Below are positions 24,450-32,413 of a DNA stretch of 64,000 nucleotides, piece by piece (positions within the stretch are counted from its first letter, which is position 1; each line of letters starts with the position of its first letter). A model generated the notes under the pieces. It had not been told where the DNA came from and ran no database searches. It saw only the letters and a list, made by a program, of their open reading frames with translations. The DNA is from Bacillota bacterium (GTDB taxonomy: Bacteria > Bacillota > Clostridia > Acetivibrionales > JANLFN01). The stretch is from positions 76,969 through 140,968 of the forward strand of contig JAEWTV010000128.1 of the NCBI GenBank assembly GCA_023397675.1. The letters are read 5' to 3'. A program made the translations under genes and the position numbers.

Positions 24450-26258
24450 ATGGTAATTAAATCTGATTTTGATATGTACTCTTTTAAAGATTCTGTTAAG
24501 GAGCAGCTTGAGCAGCTTTACAACCTATCGGCAGGCGACGGGGAGTTTATTTCTGAGGAGCTAGCACAAAGGCTTGCAAACCTGACAGGTACTATAAACA
24601 GAGAAATTGCTGTTTATATAGACAGAAAAGGAAGAATTGTTGATGTAAGCGTAGGAGACAACAGTACCGTTTCATTGCCTGAGGTAGAGGGAAGACGGGG
24701 TAACTCCCGGCTTTCCGGTATAAGGTGTATACATACTCACCCTAATGGAGAAGGAATGCTGTCGTCTGTTGATATAAACTCCATGAAAAGCCTGCGGCTT
24801 GATGCAATGGCGGCATTAGGGATCAATGACGGCAAGTTGTATAACATCTATGCAGCTATACCACTTCCTCAAAATGACGAAGTTCTGACTGAAGTATACG
24901 GGCCTTTTTACGAGGCTACCGGCGACATAGACGGTTTATTGAAAATGATTGCAGAACGGGACAAGGTTTATGATGCATGTGCTCTACAGATAGACGAAAC
25001 CGAAAAGGCTATCCTTGTTGGATTGGAAACCAAAAAAGGAGAACTCCTTAACGGAAAAACCGAAGGACAAAGACTGCTTGATGAACTTGAGGAACTTGCT
25101 GCTACAGCAGGGGTAATAGTGCTTGAAAAGGTGATCCAGAGAAAGGCTTTTGAAGATACCGCCTACTTCCTTGGTAAAGGTAAGATAGAAGAGATTAATC
25201 TTTTGAGGCAGGCACATGGAGCGAATCTTCTCATATTTGACGATGAATTGTCGGGGGCACAGATAAGGAACATTGAAGATATAACCGGAATCAAGGTCAT
25301 TGACCGGACGACACTGATACTTGATATTTTTGCACAAAGGGCACGTTCTATAGAAGGAAAGCTTCAGGTAGAACTGGCACAGCTTAAATACAGGCTGCCG
25401 AGGCTTATAGGCCTAGGAAACCAGCTTTCAAGGCTTGGCGGAGGTATAGGAACCAGAGGCCCGGGTGAAAAAAAGCTTGAGGTTGACAGAAGGCATATAC
25501 GCAGAAGGATAATCATACTTGAAAAAGAGCTTCGTGAAATAGAAAAAAGACGTACCCTTATGAGGGAAGCAAGAAAGAAGAATGAGCTGCCTGTAATTGC
25601 GCTTGTAGGCTATACCAATGCAGGGAAGTCTACACTCATGAATCATTTGTGTGGCAGTGATGTTTTTGCGGAAAACAAGCTTTTTGCCACTCTTGATCCC
25701 ACAACCAGAAAACTTCCGCTGCCTGATGGCAGAAAAGCGCTTCTAATTGACACTGTAGGTTTTATAAGAAAGCTTCCGCACGATCTTGTTGATGCTTTTA
25801 AATCTACATTGGAGGAGACTGTTCACGCAGACCTGCTTTTACATGTTGTTGATATGTCCAGCAGTGAAGCTGAAATTCAAATATCAGTGGTTAATAGTCT
25901 TCTTGAAAGCCTTGGAGCAATGAACAAACCTATCATACTGGTACTTAACAAGGCTGATATATCCATGGATGACCACAGAATTTTGTCTTCCAGCCTTTAC
26001 GAAAAGGTTTTTACGGTTTCGGCTGTTACAGGACAGGGTATGGATGACCTGTTAAAAGGTATTGCAGAGCTTGCTGCCGGCGATGAGATAAGTATCAGGC
26101 TTGTAGCGCCTTATAATGAAGGATGGATTCTCCCCTACCTTTACGACTACGGGACAGTTGTTTCAAGTGATTATTCCAACGAGGGAATAGTAATTAGTGC
26201 CAATATCAAAAGAAGCAGGGCTGAAAAAGTGAGAAAATACATTATAAACGGGGATTAA
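24450..26258 (+). CDS. hflX: HflX ribosome-associated GTPase with JAMM-like N-terminal domain
   Basis: HflX is a GTPase that binds the ribosome and rescues or splits stalled 70S particles. Residues about 180-365 carry the HflX domain (TAYFLGKGKIEEI, DRTTLILDIFAQRA, GGGIGTRGPGEKK) and the G domain follows (GYTNAGKS at 387-394, DTVGFI, NKAD). The first 175 residues are extra compared with E. coli HflX (426 aa): they contain Glu52 and H95-x-H97-P-x6-S105-x2-D108, an exact JAMM/MPN+ metalloprotease motif in a RadC-like context. The start is unclear: TGAGGTG overlaps the GTG (24447) and ATG (24450) starts, and an ATT at 24456 has the better spacing. It follows the GH18 gene by 27 bases. Confidence 0.93.
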   Translation: MVIKSDFDMYSFKDSVKEQLEQLYNLSAGDGEFISEELAQRLANLTGTINREIAVYIDRKGRIVDVSVGDNSTVSLPEVEGRRGNSRLSGIRCIHTHPNGEGMLSSVDINSMKSLRLDAMAALGINDGKLYNIYAAIPLPQNDEVLTEVYGPFYEATGDIDGLLKMIAERDKVYDACALQIDETEKAILVGLETKKGELLNGKTEGQRLLDELEELAATAGVIVLEKVIQRKAFEDTAYFLGKGKIEEINLLRQAHGANLLIFDDELSGAQIRNIEDITGIKVIDRTTLILDIFAQRARSIEGKLQVELAQLKYRLPRLIGLGNQLSRLGGGIGTRGPGEKKLEVDRRHIRRRIIILEKELREIEKRRTLMREARKKNELPVIALVGYTNAGKSTLMNHLCGSDVFAENKLFATLDPTTRKLPLPDGRKALLIDTVGFIRKLPHDLVDAFKSTLEETVHADLLLHVVDMSSSEAEIQISVVNSLLESLGAMNKPIILVLNKADISMDDHRILSSSLYEKVFTVSAVTGQGMDDLLKGIAELAAGDEISIRLVAPYNEGWILPYLYDYGTVVSSDYSNEGIVISANIKRSRAEKVRKYIINGD

Positions 26259-26295
26259 TTGTAATAAAAAATAATATGAATTAAGCAGGTTTGAT

Positions 26296-26324
26296 TTGAA
26301 TATAAAATGTAAATAATGTATTAT
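26296..26324 (+). promoter_or_regulatory. Sigma-A promoter of the Nudix gene
   Basis: TTGAAT (26296-26301), a 17-base spacer and TATTAT (26319-26324), 75 bases upstream of the ATG. Confidence 0.6.
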
Positions 26325-26398
26325 AAATATATAAAATTTTTTTACGAAAATTTAATAATGCTGGTGTTCCATACTAATTAACGAAAGGGGTTTTTGCT

Positions 26399-26824
26399 AT
26401 GTTGGTTAGAAAATGTGCAGGAGGAGTAGTGTTTTACGGTGATAAGGTATTGCTTCTCAGGAACGAAAAAGGCGAATGGGTACTTCCCAAGGGGGTAATT
26501 CGCAACGGAGACCTTTCCAGTGAAGTGGCTGTGCGGAGAGTTAAGGAAGAAGCGGGAGTGACCGCTGAGATTGTTTCACCTGCCGGCAATACGAGCTATG
26601 AGTTCTTTTCTGTAACACGACAAAAACCCGTCTGTAATAAAATCACTTGGTACATTATGCAAAATTCCGATGGAAACTTCAAACTTAATAGTGAAGAATG
26701 CTTTACCGATGGCGGCTTTTACACTGTAAATGACGCTGCCAGCCTTATTACGTATAGCCAGGATAAATCACTGCTTCACTTGTCATTCCAGAGATATCAG
26801 GATTTATCAAAAGAGGTTTGTTAA
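26399..26824 (+). CDS. Nudix hydrolase with non-canonical Nudix box
   Basis: The 141-residue protein has a Nudix fold: CAGGVVFYGDKVLLLRNEKGEWVLPKG followed by the box region. The canonical pattern Gx5Ex7REUxEExGU is altered: the first Glu is Asp (GVIRNGD) and the Glu of REU is Arg (VRRVKEEAGV), while the two metal-binding EE residues are kept. Catalysis is therefore possible but not certain. Nudix enzymes hydrolyse nucleoside diphosphates linked to another group; the substrate cannot be named. GAAAGGGG (26383-26390) supports ATG 26399. It is monocistronic and ends at a terminator. Confidence 0.8.
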   Translation: MLVRKCAGGVVFYGDKVLLLRNEKGEWVLPKGVIRNGDLSSEVAVRRVKEEAGVTAEIVSPAGNTSYEFFSVTRQKPVCNKITWYIMQNSDGNFKLNSEECFTDGGFYTVNDAASLITYSQDKSLLHLSFQRYQDLSKEVC

Positions 26825-26846
26825 TTTATTTATAAAACGTTAAAAT

Positions 26847-26880
26847 AAAAGGTAGCGGAAAGCATTTCGCTATCTTTTTG
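26847..26880 (+). terminator. Intrinsic terminator after Nudix gene
   Basis: AAGGTAGCG (26849-26857) pairs with CGCTATCTT (26868-26876), one wobble, followed by Ts. Confidence 0.8.
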
Positions 26881-26912
26881 TTTTGTAAAATTTTATATTA
26901 TAGGTGACACAT

Positions 26913-27572
26913 TTGCTAAAACAATATAAAACTGTTCTGAACCGGGCTTCGTGTGAGATTGAAGAAAAGAAGTCAAGGTTTATTGCGACAGTAAGACCGA
27001 TAAAAACTGAAGAAGAAGCATTAGAGCTCATTTCGGAGCTTAAGTCAAAGTACTGGGATGCTACTCATAATGTATATGCATATTATCTTAATGGGGATAC
27101 CGTTATCCAACGTTTCAGTGATGACGGGGAACCTTCAGGTACTGCGGGAATTCCTGTTTTGGAGGCTATAAAACGCTCAGGTATCCAGGATATTGCTGTA
27201 GTGGTTACAAGATATTTCGGAGGGACACTTCTGGGTGCATCAGGACTTATCAGAACTTATGCAAAGAGCGCTTCAGCAGGAATAGAACATGCGGGGGTTG
27301 TGTTCAGAAAGCTTTGTGATGAAGTAGGAATAATTATGGAGTATACCTTGCTTGGAAAGGTACAGAATATTATTTCCAACAAGGAGTATACCATAAAGGA
27401 AAATATTTATGAGCAGGATGCAGAAATAAGGGTATATATACCAGTAGATGAAACAGAAGCATTTATAGCGGAGCTTATAGAAGCAACCAATGCACGAGTT
27501 CTGGTCGATACCGTAAAAAAGTCGTACATAACCGTCGACCTTAACGGAAAGCTGATAAGTACGGATGAATAA
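26913..27572 (+). CDS. YigZ/IMPACT family protein
   Basis: The family block SRFIATVRPIKTEEEALELI, the DATHNVYAYYL strand and the signature FSDDGEPSGTAGIPVLEAI followed by VVVTRYFGGTLLGASGLIRTYAKS identify the UPF0029/IMPACT domain; the C-terminal 80 residues form the second ferredoxin-like domain. Yeast and mammal relatives modulate GCN2 signalling; bacterial YigZ has no settled function, though it has been linked with nucleic acid or nucleotide binding. TTG 26913 is chosen because AGGTGA (26902-26907) precedes it by five bases; GTG 26904 lies within that site. Length 219 is normal. Confidence 0.9.
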   Translation: MLKQYKTVLNRASCEIEEKKSRFIATVRPIKTEEEALELISELKSKYWDATHNVYAYYLNGDTVIQRFSDDGEPSGTAGIPVLEAIKRSGIQDIAVVVTRYFGGTLLGASGLIRTYAKSASAGIEHAGVVFRKLCDEVGIIMEYTLLGKVQNIISNKEYTIKENIYEQDAEIRVYIPVDETEAFIAELIEATNARVLVDTVKKSYITVDLNGKLISTDE

Positions 27573-27638
27573 GAATTATTTTTCCTGTTTTGCGAATGCT
27601 AAATAGGATTAAAAATTTACAGAAAGCTGGTGATTATT

Positions 27639-28013
27639 TTGATTGAAGAGGATATGCTGGATAAAAAAGTCTGGGCAGTAATAGGAGCAAGCGAAAACAG
27701 GGAAAAGTACGGTTATAAAATTTATAAGACATTGAAGAAGCAGGGTTATACCGTTTATCCTGTAAACCCCAATTATGAGACAATTGAAGGTGACAAGTGC
27801 TATCCTGACCTTTCATCCCTTCCCGAAAAGCCGGAAGTTTTGGATATGGTGGTTACGCCTAAACGCGGAATGGATGTTCTTAAAGAAGCTGATAAGCTCG
27901 GAATAAAGAATATCTGGCTGCAGCCGGGGACATATAATGATGAACTGATGGAACTTATAAGTGAAAAGGGTCTTAATGCTGTTAAGGCTTGTGTACTTAT
28001 TTCCCTAAGCTAA
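27639..28013 (+). CDS. CoA-binding domain protein (YccU-like)
   Basis: The 124-residue product is a single Rossmann domain of the CoA_binding_2 family: VWAVIGASENREKYGYKIYKTLKKQG near the N-terminus, VYPVNPN after the second strand, and NIWLQPGTYNDELMEL toward the end. It may bind CoA or acyl-CoA; no enzymatic role is established. The likely start is TTG 27639, five bases after GGTGAT; an in-frame GTG at 27630 lies within that site. It follows the yigZ-like gene by 66 bases. Confidence 0.85.
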   Translation: MIEEDMLDKKVWAVIGASENREKYGYKIYKTLKKQGYTVYPVNPNYETIEGDKCYPDLSSLPEKPEVLDMVVTPKRGMDVLKEADKLGIKNIWLQPGTYNDELMELISEKGLNAVKACVLISLS

Positions 28014-28101
28014 TTTAATTTTTTATATTTTAAAAAGAATACATGCACCATTGTCGGCATAAAGATATCGTATAAAAGAAATTATGCGAGGTGGCCGGAT
28101 A

Positions 28102-28944
28102 ATGCGTAAAACTATAAGTCTTATTATAGTGTGTATTATGATAATGACAATATTTTCAGGATGTGGCCTATTACAGAAACTTGGCCTTGAAAAAAGTGAC
28201 AATGATGAGCTCGAACCTGTAAGCAGTGTCGCAATTAACGAAACTGAAGCAAAAAAACTTAACAGTGAACTTCCGATACGCCTGTATTTCGCAAATCAGG
28301 ATAACACCAAGCTACAGTTGGAGGTAAGATATATACCTTTGGAAGAAGCAAAGAAAAGCGTAAATAACCAGGCATCTCTTATAGTAAAAGAGCTTATTAA
28401 GGGACCTGCAGGCAAAAGTGCTCAGTCTACAATTCCTAAAGGAACAAAACTCCGCTCCCCTGTAAGTATAAACGGAAATGTTGCTACAGTAGACCTTACC
28501 AAGGAATTTATTGAAAATCATCCCGGCGGAAAGAGTGAAGCCCAGATGACAATATACTCAATAGTTAATTCACTTACAGAGTTAAAAGATGTTGAGAAAG
28601 TAAAATTCACCATAGATGGTGCTGCAAAGGCTGATTTTAAAGGCGTTATTCAGCTTAATGCAGTATTCCCAAGGACGGAAGCCCTTATTTCAAAGGAAGT
28701 TCCGCCTGCAGCCAATGACAAGGGTACTACCGATAAAAAAGATACCAAGACCGATACAAAAGCTGCCGACACAAAGTCTACTACAAAAGATACAAAGACT
28801 ACTGATACTACAAAGAAGAGCAATACCGGTGATATAAAAAAGGACACAACCTCCAAAGCAAGTACAAAGAGCGACAAGGCTTCATCAGCTTCAGTGGATG
28901 ATTCAGAAGCAACATACCTTGATGAGTCGGGTTTGCTTGAATAA
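28102..28944 (+). CDS. GerM-domain lipoprotein with Lys/Thr/Asp-rich tail
   Basis: A lipoprotein signal peptide ends in the lipobox FSGC (Cys20). Residues about 60-195 form one GerM domain (LPIRLYFANQDNTKLQLEVRYIP, KELIKGP, TIPKGTKL, VATVDLTKEF, VNSLTEL). In Bacillus GerM is a sporulation and germination lipoprotein with two such domains; here only one is present. The last 80 residues are a low-complexity Lys/Thr/Asp/Ser tail with irregular DTKTT-type repeats, perhaps a flexible spacer. GAGGTGG supports ATG 28102. Monocistronic, with a terminator downstream. Confidence 0.86.
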   Translation: MRKTISLIIVCIMIMTIFSGCGLLQKLGLEKSDNDELEPVSSVAINETEAKKLNSELPIRLYFANQDNTKLQLEVRYIPLEEAKKSVNNQASLIVKELIKGPAGKSAQSTIPKGTKLRSPVSINGNVATVDLTKEFIENHPGGKSEAQMTIYSIVNSLTELKDVEKVKFTIDGAAKADFKGVIQLNAVFPRTEALISKEVPPAANDKGTTDKKDTKTDTKAADTKSTTKDTKTTDTTKKSNTGDIKKDTTSKASTKSDKASSASVDDSEATYLDESGLLE

Positions 28945-28973
28945 GGTTCTAAAACGAACTCCTTGGTGGAGAT

Positions 28974-29011
28974 GGCAGGTTCGGAATTTAAAATTCCAGG
29001 CCTGCTTTTTT
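28974..29011 (+). terminator. Intrinsic terminator after GerM-domain gene
   Basis: GGCAGG (28974-28979) pairs with CCTGC(T) (29001-29006) around an inner GGAATT/AATTCC stem, followed by a T run. Confidence 0.8.
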
Positions 29012-29110
29012 GTTGTGAGTATGTAGATATTTCGCCAACAAACTATACAAAATTAATAATACTATGGTAAAATTAAACATCATATGAGACAGACAAGAAT
29101 GGAGCATTTT

Positions 29111-29758
29111 ATGAAAAAAGCAGCAGTTCTTCTTACTATTTTAATATGTACATTTCTTTCTGGTTGTTCTGAATCCAATACAAGTAATCAGCAGCAGGTT
29201 ATGAATTCTATATCTATTAACAACTCAAATACGGTTTCTAATGAGACTGTAAAGACTTTAAAGTCGGATGATTCCAAGACAATTGTTAATGTTTATACTT
29301 CTTTATCCAGAGAAACAGGTGATAATCAAAAGATAGAAAAAATACATATCAGTAACGGAGCTGACAGCTTTACTGTAAGTGATGTTGCCGGGTATTACGA
29401 TAACATGCAGTGGGTTCAGGGGCAACCAAAAGTAGTTATAGAGTATTACGGAAGAACATGGAGAAATTTTCTCATTATTGACACTGAAAATAAGAAGGTT
29501 TTGTATAAGGAGCCGTTTAGTTTTAAAGAACTTTTAGATAGTTTCATAAAGCATGGGGCGTCGTTCAATTATAGCCCCAATGGCAGCAGACCGGATGTTG
29601 AGTTTAAATACAGTAAAATACTTGATGATGACAATATTATGATTAATTATAAAGTACGTGATGAAAAGTATTTAATTCAGAGTGGAAGCTTTATATACAG
29701 CATATCAAAAGCTACTTTTTCAGAATTGATACAAAACGTGCCTATAAGTGAAGGGTAA
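29111..29758 (+). CDS. Lipoprotein of unknown function
   Basis: An N-terminal signal with lipobox LSGC (Cys18) marks a 215-residue lipoprotein. The mature part starts with a Ser/Asn-rich linker followed by a beta-rich domain containing YYDNMQWVQGQPKVVIEYYGRTW and a late region YSKILDDDNIMINYKVRDEKYLI; it resembles six-bladed or TolB-like sensor repeats only faintly, and I do not recognise the family. GGAG (29101-29104) supports ATG 29111, the tenth codon of a longer open frame. It is convergent with the dapB-like gene. Confidence 0.7.
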   Translation: MKKAAVLLTILICTFLSGCSESNTSNQQQVMNSISINNSNTVSNETVKTLKSDDSKTIVNVYTSLSRETGDNQKIEKIHISNGADSFTVSDVAGYYDNMQWVQGQPKVVIEYYGRTWRNFLIIDTENKKVLYKEPFSFKELLDSFIKHGASFNYSPNGSRPDVEFKYSKILDDDNIMINYKVRDEKYLIQSGSFIYSISKATFSELIQNVPISEG

Positions 29759-29770
29759 GAACTACAAAGA

Positions 29771-29791
29771 CGGCAGCAGCCTATGCTGCCG
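29771..29791. terminator. Possible terminator between convergent genes
   Basis: CGGCAGCA (29771-29778) pairs with TGCTGCCG (29784-29791). No long T run follows on either strand, so the termination role is uncertain. Confidence 0.4.
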
Positions 29792-29803
29792 CCTTATATG
29801 CAC

Positions 29804-30700
29804 CTAAACCGACATGTCATCGGCTTCCTGTACCGACTCATTCACTTCCACAAACGGCACCTTGTAATGATTTTTTCTGCGGCGTGCGATGCCTTCCTCT
29901 CGTTGAGCATATTCCGCAAAAACCTTTCCGAGATCCAATACATCATTCATTTCATAATAGCCCGGGTTTCTGTAGATGAAACGAACCGCCTTAACTGCAC
30001 CAAGTGCGAAAGCTCTGCGCGAGAAGGATTCGTGTGATATTTCTATCTTATCATCTTCGCCGATAATCATGACTTCATGTTTTCCAACAACTCCTCCAGC
30101 TCTAATAGCTGTAATTGGAACACTGATTTTTTCCTCATTAATACCTGCATGGATAAGCCCTTTTTTAATTTCTCCGGCTATCTTTAATGCGGTACCTGAA
30201 GGGGAATCCTTCTTATATTTGTGATGTATCTCGGTTATTTGAAAATCATAATTGTTAAGAATGCATGATGCAAGATTTGACAGCAGCATAAGTACATTAA
30301 CCCCTAAAGTTATATTAGGTGCGTATACTATACCGTTATGGTATTTCCTTGTAAGTACGAAAAGCTTTTTCCTTGACATATCCGAAAATCCAGTTGTTCC
30401 TATTACAAGGTTAACCTTCATATGCGAAAAAACCCTGGCATTTCTTAGAGTTGCGGATGGACTTGTAAAATCGATTGCAACGTCCGGTTTGCTTCTAAAA
30501 ACGATCTGTTCAATGTTATCCGAGCTTTCAACAGGAATATCCATATCGGCACAGCCCAATACCTGACCCAGATCCTTTCCTTGCTTGCTGCTTCCTGGAC
30601 TGCATACCGCAGCAACTATTTTTATATCCTCAATAGACTGTAATACTTTGGCGATCTCAATGCCAGTCTTACCAAGCCCTACAAGACATACTTTGATCAT
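29804..30700 (-). CDS. dapB: DapB-like dihydrodipicolinate reductase
   Basis: DapB reduces dihydrodipicolinate to tetrahydrodipicolinate on the way to diaminopimelate and lysine. The active-site block ITEIHHKYKKDSPSGTALKIA and the surrounding domain are clear, and an IDFTSPSATLRNA region follows the nucleotide-binding strand. Two features deviate: the N-terminal loop reads GLGKTG rather than the usual GxxGRMG, and the C-terminus carries about 30 extra charged residues, giving 298 in total. It could be a second or divergent DapB. GAGGTGG precedes the ATG at 30700. It is transcribed from a leader that carries a c-di-AMP riboswitch and a terminator. Confidence 0.85.
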   Translation of the reverse strand: MIKVCLVGLGKTGIEIAKVLQSIEDIKIVAAVCSPGSSKQGKDLGQVLGCADMDIPVESSDNIEQIVFRSKPDVAIDFTSPSATLRNARVFSHMKVNLVIGTTGFSDMSRKKLFVLTRKYHNGIVYAPNITLGVNVLMLLSNLASCILNNYDFQITEIHHKYKKDSPSGTALKIAGEIKKGLIHAGINEEKISVPITAIRAGGVVGKHEVMIIGEDDKIEISHESFSRRAFALGAVKAVRFIYRNPGYYEMNDVLDLGKVFAEYAQREEGIARRRKNHYKVPFVEVNESVQEADDMSV

Positions 30701-30730
30701 AAACTGCCACCTCTGTTTCTTAAAAATGGG

Positions 30731-30760
30731 AATAAAAATACTACAGAGAAGATTCTGTAG
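30731..30760 (-). terminator. Terminator of the c-di-AMP riboswitch expression platform
   Basis: On the minus strand CTACAGA and TCTGTAG (30760-30741) form a stem with a six-base loop, followed by TATTTTTATT. It lies between the aptamer and the dapB start, as expected for a ligand-induced termination switch. Confidence 0.75.
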
Positions 30761-30799
30761 TGAATGCAGGAACGTATATTACCCATTTAGTAGAGCATA

Positions 30800-30940
30800 C
30801 CTATCACCTTCTCTTCCAACGCTTACGGGATTAGCTGACGGATTCGGATCGAAAGAGTTTAACCCTACCTGACCAACAACAGTCAGGATTCACCCCAATT
30901 ACCTGGTTCTCCCGCTCTTAAACAAGATTAAGCGCGCTTA
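30800..30940 (-). promoter_or_regulatory. c-di-AMP riboswitch (ydaO-yuaA type)
   Basis: Read on the minus strand, the conserved ydaO elements appear in order: CGCGCTTAAT, GGGAGAACCAGG, TTGGGGTGAATCC, a variable hairpin, TAGGGTTAA, CGATCCGAATCCGTCAGC, TAATCCCGTAAGCG. The first and last blocks pair to close the aptamer. Riboswitches of this class bind cyclic di-AMP and usually turn expression off through a terminator. Known targets are wall-lytic enzymes, potassium and osmolyte transporters; a dapB-type gene as target links the signal to peptidoglycan precursor supply. Confidence 0.92.
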
Positions 30941-30962
30941 TAATATTATGTTTTTAATCCAT

Positions 30963-30990
30963 ATAATAATATATTCATAGACAAGTTGAA
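30963..30990 (-). promoter_or_regulatory. Candidate promoter of the riboswitch-dapB transcript
   Basis: On the minus strand TTCAAC (30990-30985), a 16-base spacer and TATTAT (30968-30963). Transcription would begin about 15-20 bases before the aptamer, a usual spacing. Confidence 0.5.
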
Positions 30991-31162
30991 TAAATTACAA
31001 TATGTAAAAATATTATACACATGTTATGTCATTTACTCAAATATTGCCCTATGAAACTATTACACAGCATTTAATACTATAGACGAAGATATTTATCTAA
31101 AGTTTCATATGAATAAACTTTTTCTTTTGGATATATATTCTCGAATGATTTCCTTCTAAAAC

Positions 31163-31191
31163 TTGAAGTTGGTGTTCTTAAATAGTAAAAT
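31163..31191 (+). promoter_or_regulatory. Sigma-A promoter of ddl
   Basis: TTGAAG (31163-31168), a 17-base spacer and TAAAAT (31186-31191), 60 bases upstream of the ATG. The remaining space between the dapB leader and this promoter (about 30991-31162) is AT-rich with nothing else recognised. Confidence 0.65.
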
Positions 31192-31250
31192 ATGAAATAT
31201 ACTTTTATAGAATTGGGGTCTTAGGCTTTTTAGCCGGTGAGGAGATATAT

Positions 31251-32369
31251 ATGTCTGATAAAAAAACTATTGCCGTGGTATTCGGGGGTCAGTCTTCTGA
31301 ACATGAAGTTTCCAGGGTCTCAGCCCAATCAGTTATAAGTAATATAAATAAGGATAAATTTAACATAGTAATGTTTGGAATAACCAAGGACGGAAGATGG
31401 CTTCACTATGATGGCCCTGTTGAGTGTCTTGGAACAGGCGAATGGCAAGCTATTGCGGAAGCAAAAAATGCCAAAGCGCTTTCTGGCGGCAGCGCAGCGC
31501 TTGTGCCAGCCGTATCTTCGGCAAAGGGGATTTTTAAGCTTGCCGATGGAGGTACTCCTTCAATAGATGTTGTTTTCCCTGTTTTGCATGGCTGTAACGG
31601 GGAAGATGGTACTGTACAGGGACTTTTTGAATTGGCCGGAATACCATATATTGGACCGGGAGTTCTGGGATCGGCAGTTGGAATGGATAAGGTTTACTCC
31701 AAGATTATTTTTGAAAAGGAAAGCCTGCCTCAGGGGAAATATGTGGTTTGTTACAGAAAACAGATAGCATCTGCCATAGATAATGAAATAAAAGCTGTAG
31801 AAAGTGTGCTTGAATACCCGTGCTTTGTCAAACCTTCAAATGCAGGGTCCTCAGTTGGTGTAGGGAAGGCTCATAACCGTGAGGAACTGATTACTTTCCT
31901 TGAGAATGCTGCAAGATATGATAGAAAGGTTCTTGTAGAAGAGTTTATAAACGGCCGCGAGATTGAATGTGCGGTTCTGGGTAATGATGAGCCGATAGCT
32001 TCAACAGTAGGAGAAGTACTTCCTTGCAACGAATTTTACGATTATAATGCAAAATATCTTGATAACAGTTCGAAAACTGTAATTCCTGCGGATTTGCCGA
32101 CAGCCACAATCGCTGAAATAAGAGACTATGCTGTAAGAGCATTTAAAGCTCTTGATCTTGCAGGGCTGACAAGAGTGGATTTCTTTGTTCACAAAGAAAC
32201 CGGGAAGGTTTATATTAATGAGGTTAACACATTACCGGGCTTTACAAGCATAAGCATGTATCCAAAACTTTGGGAAGCGTCCGGAATTCCATACAGCGAG
32301 TTGATTGAGAGGCTTGCCGAACTTGCTATAGAAAGGTTCGAAGACAATAAAAAGGAAGTCGACAGATAA
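31251..32369 (+). CDS. ddl: D-alanine--D-alanine ligase
   Basis: Ddl joins two D-alanines for the end of the peptidoglycan stem peptide. The N-terminal FGGQSSEHEVSRVSA, the ATP-grasp region (CFVKPSNAGSSVGVGKA, LVEEFINGREIECAVLG) and the C-terminal NEVNTLPGFTSISMYPKLWEASG block are typical. Length 372 is normal for the longer clostridial forms. GAGGAG precedes ATG 31251. murI follows after 44 bases, so two wall-precursor genes are co-transcribed, facing dapB across the divergent control region. Confidence 0.96.
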   Translation: MSDKKTIAVVFGGQSSEHEVSRVSAQSVISNINKDKFNIVMFGITKDGRWLHYDGPVECLGTGEWQAIAEAKNAKALSGGSAALVPAVSSAKGIFKLADGGTPSIDVVFPVLHGCNGEDGTVQGLFELAGIPYIGPGVLGSAVGMDKVYSKIIFEKESLPQGKYVVCYRKQIASAIDNEIKAVESVLEYPCFVKPSNAGSSVGVGKAHNREELITFLENAARYDRKVLVEEFINGREIECAVLGNDEPIASTVGEVLPCNEFYDYNAKYLDNSSKTVIPADLPTATIAEIRDYAVRAFKALDLAGLTRVDFFVHKETGKVYINEVNTLPGFTSISMYPKLWEASGIPYSELIERLAELAIERFEDNKKEVDR

Positions 32370-32413
32370 ACACAGCACCAAAAAGAAAATATCAGGGGGA
32401 AAATATAATTTAT

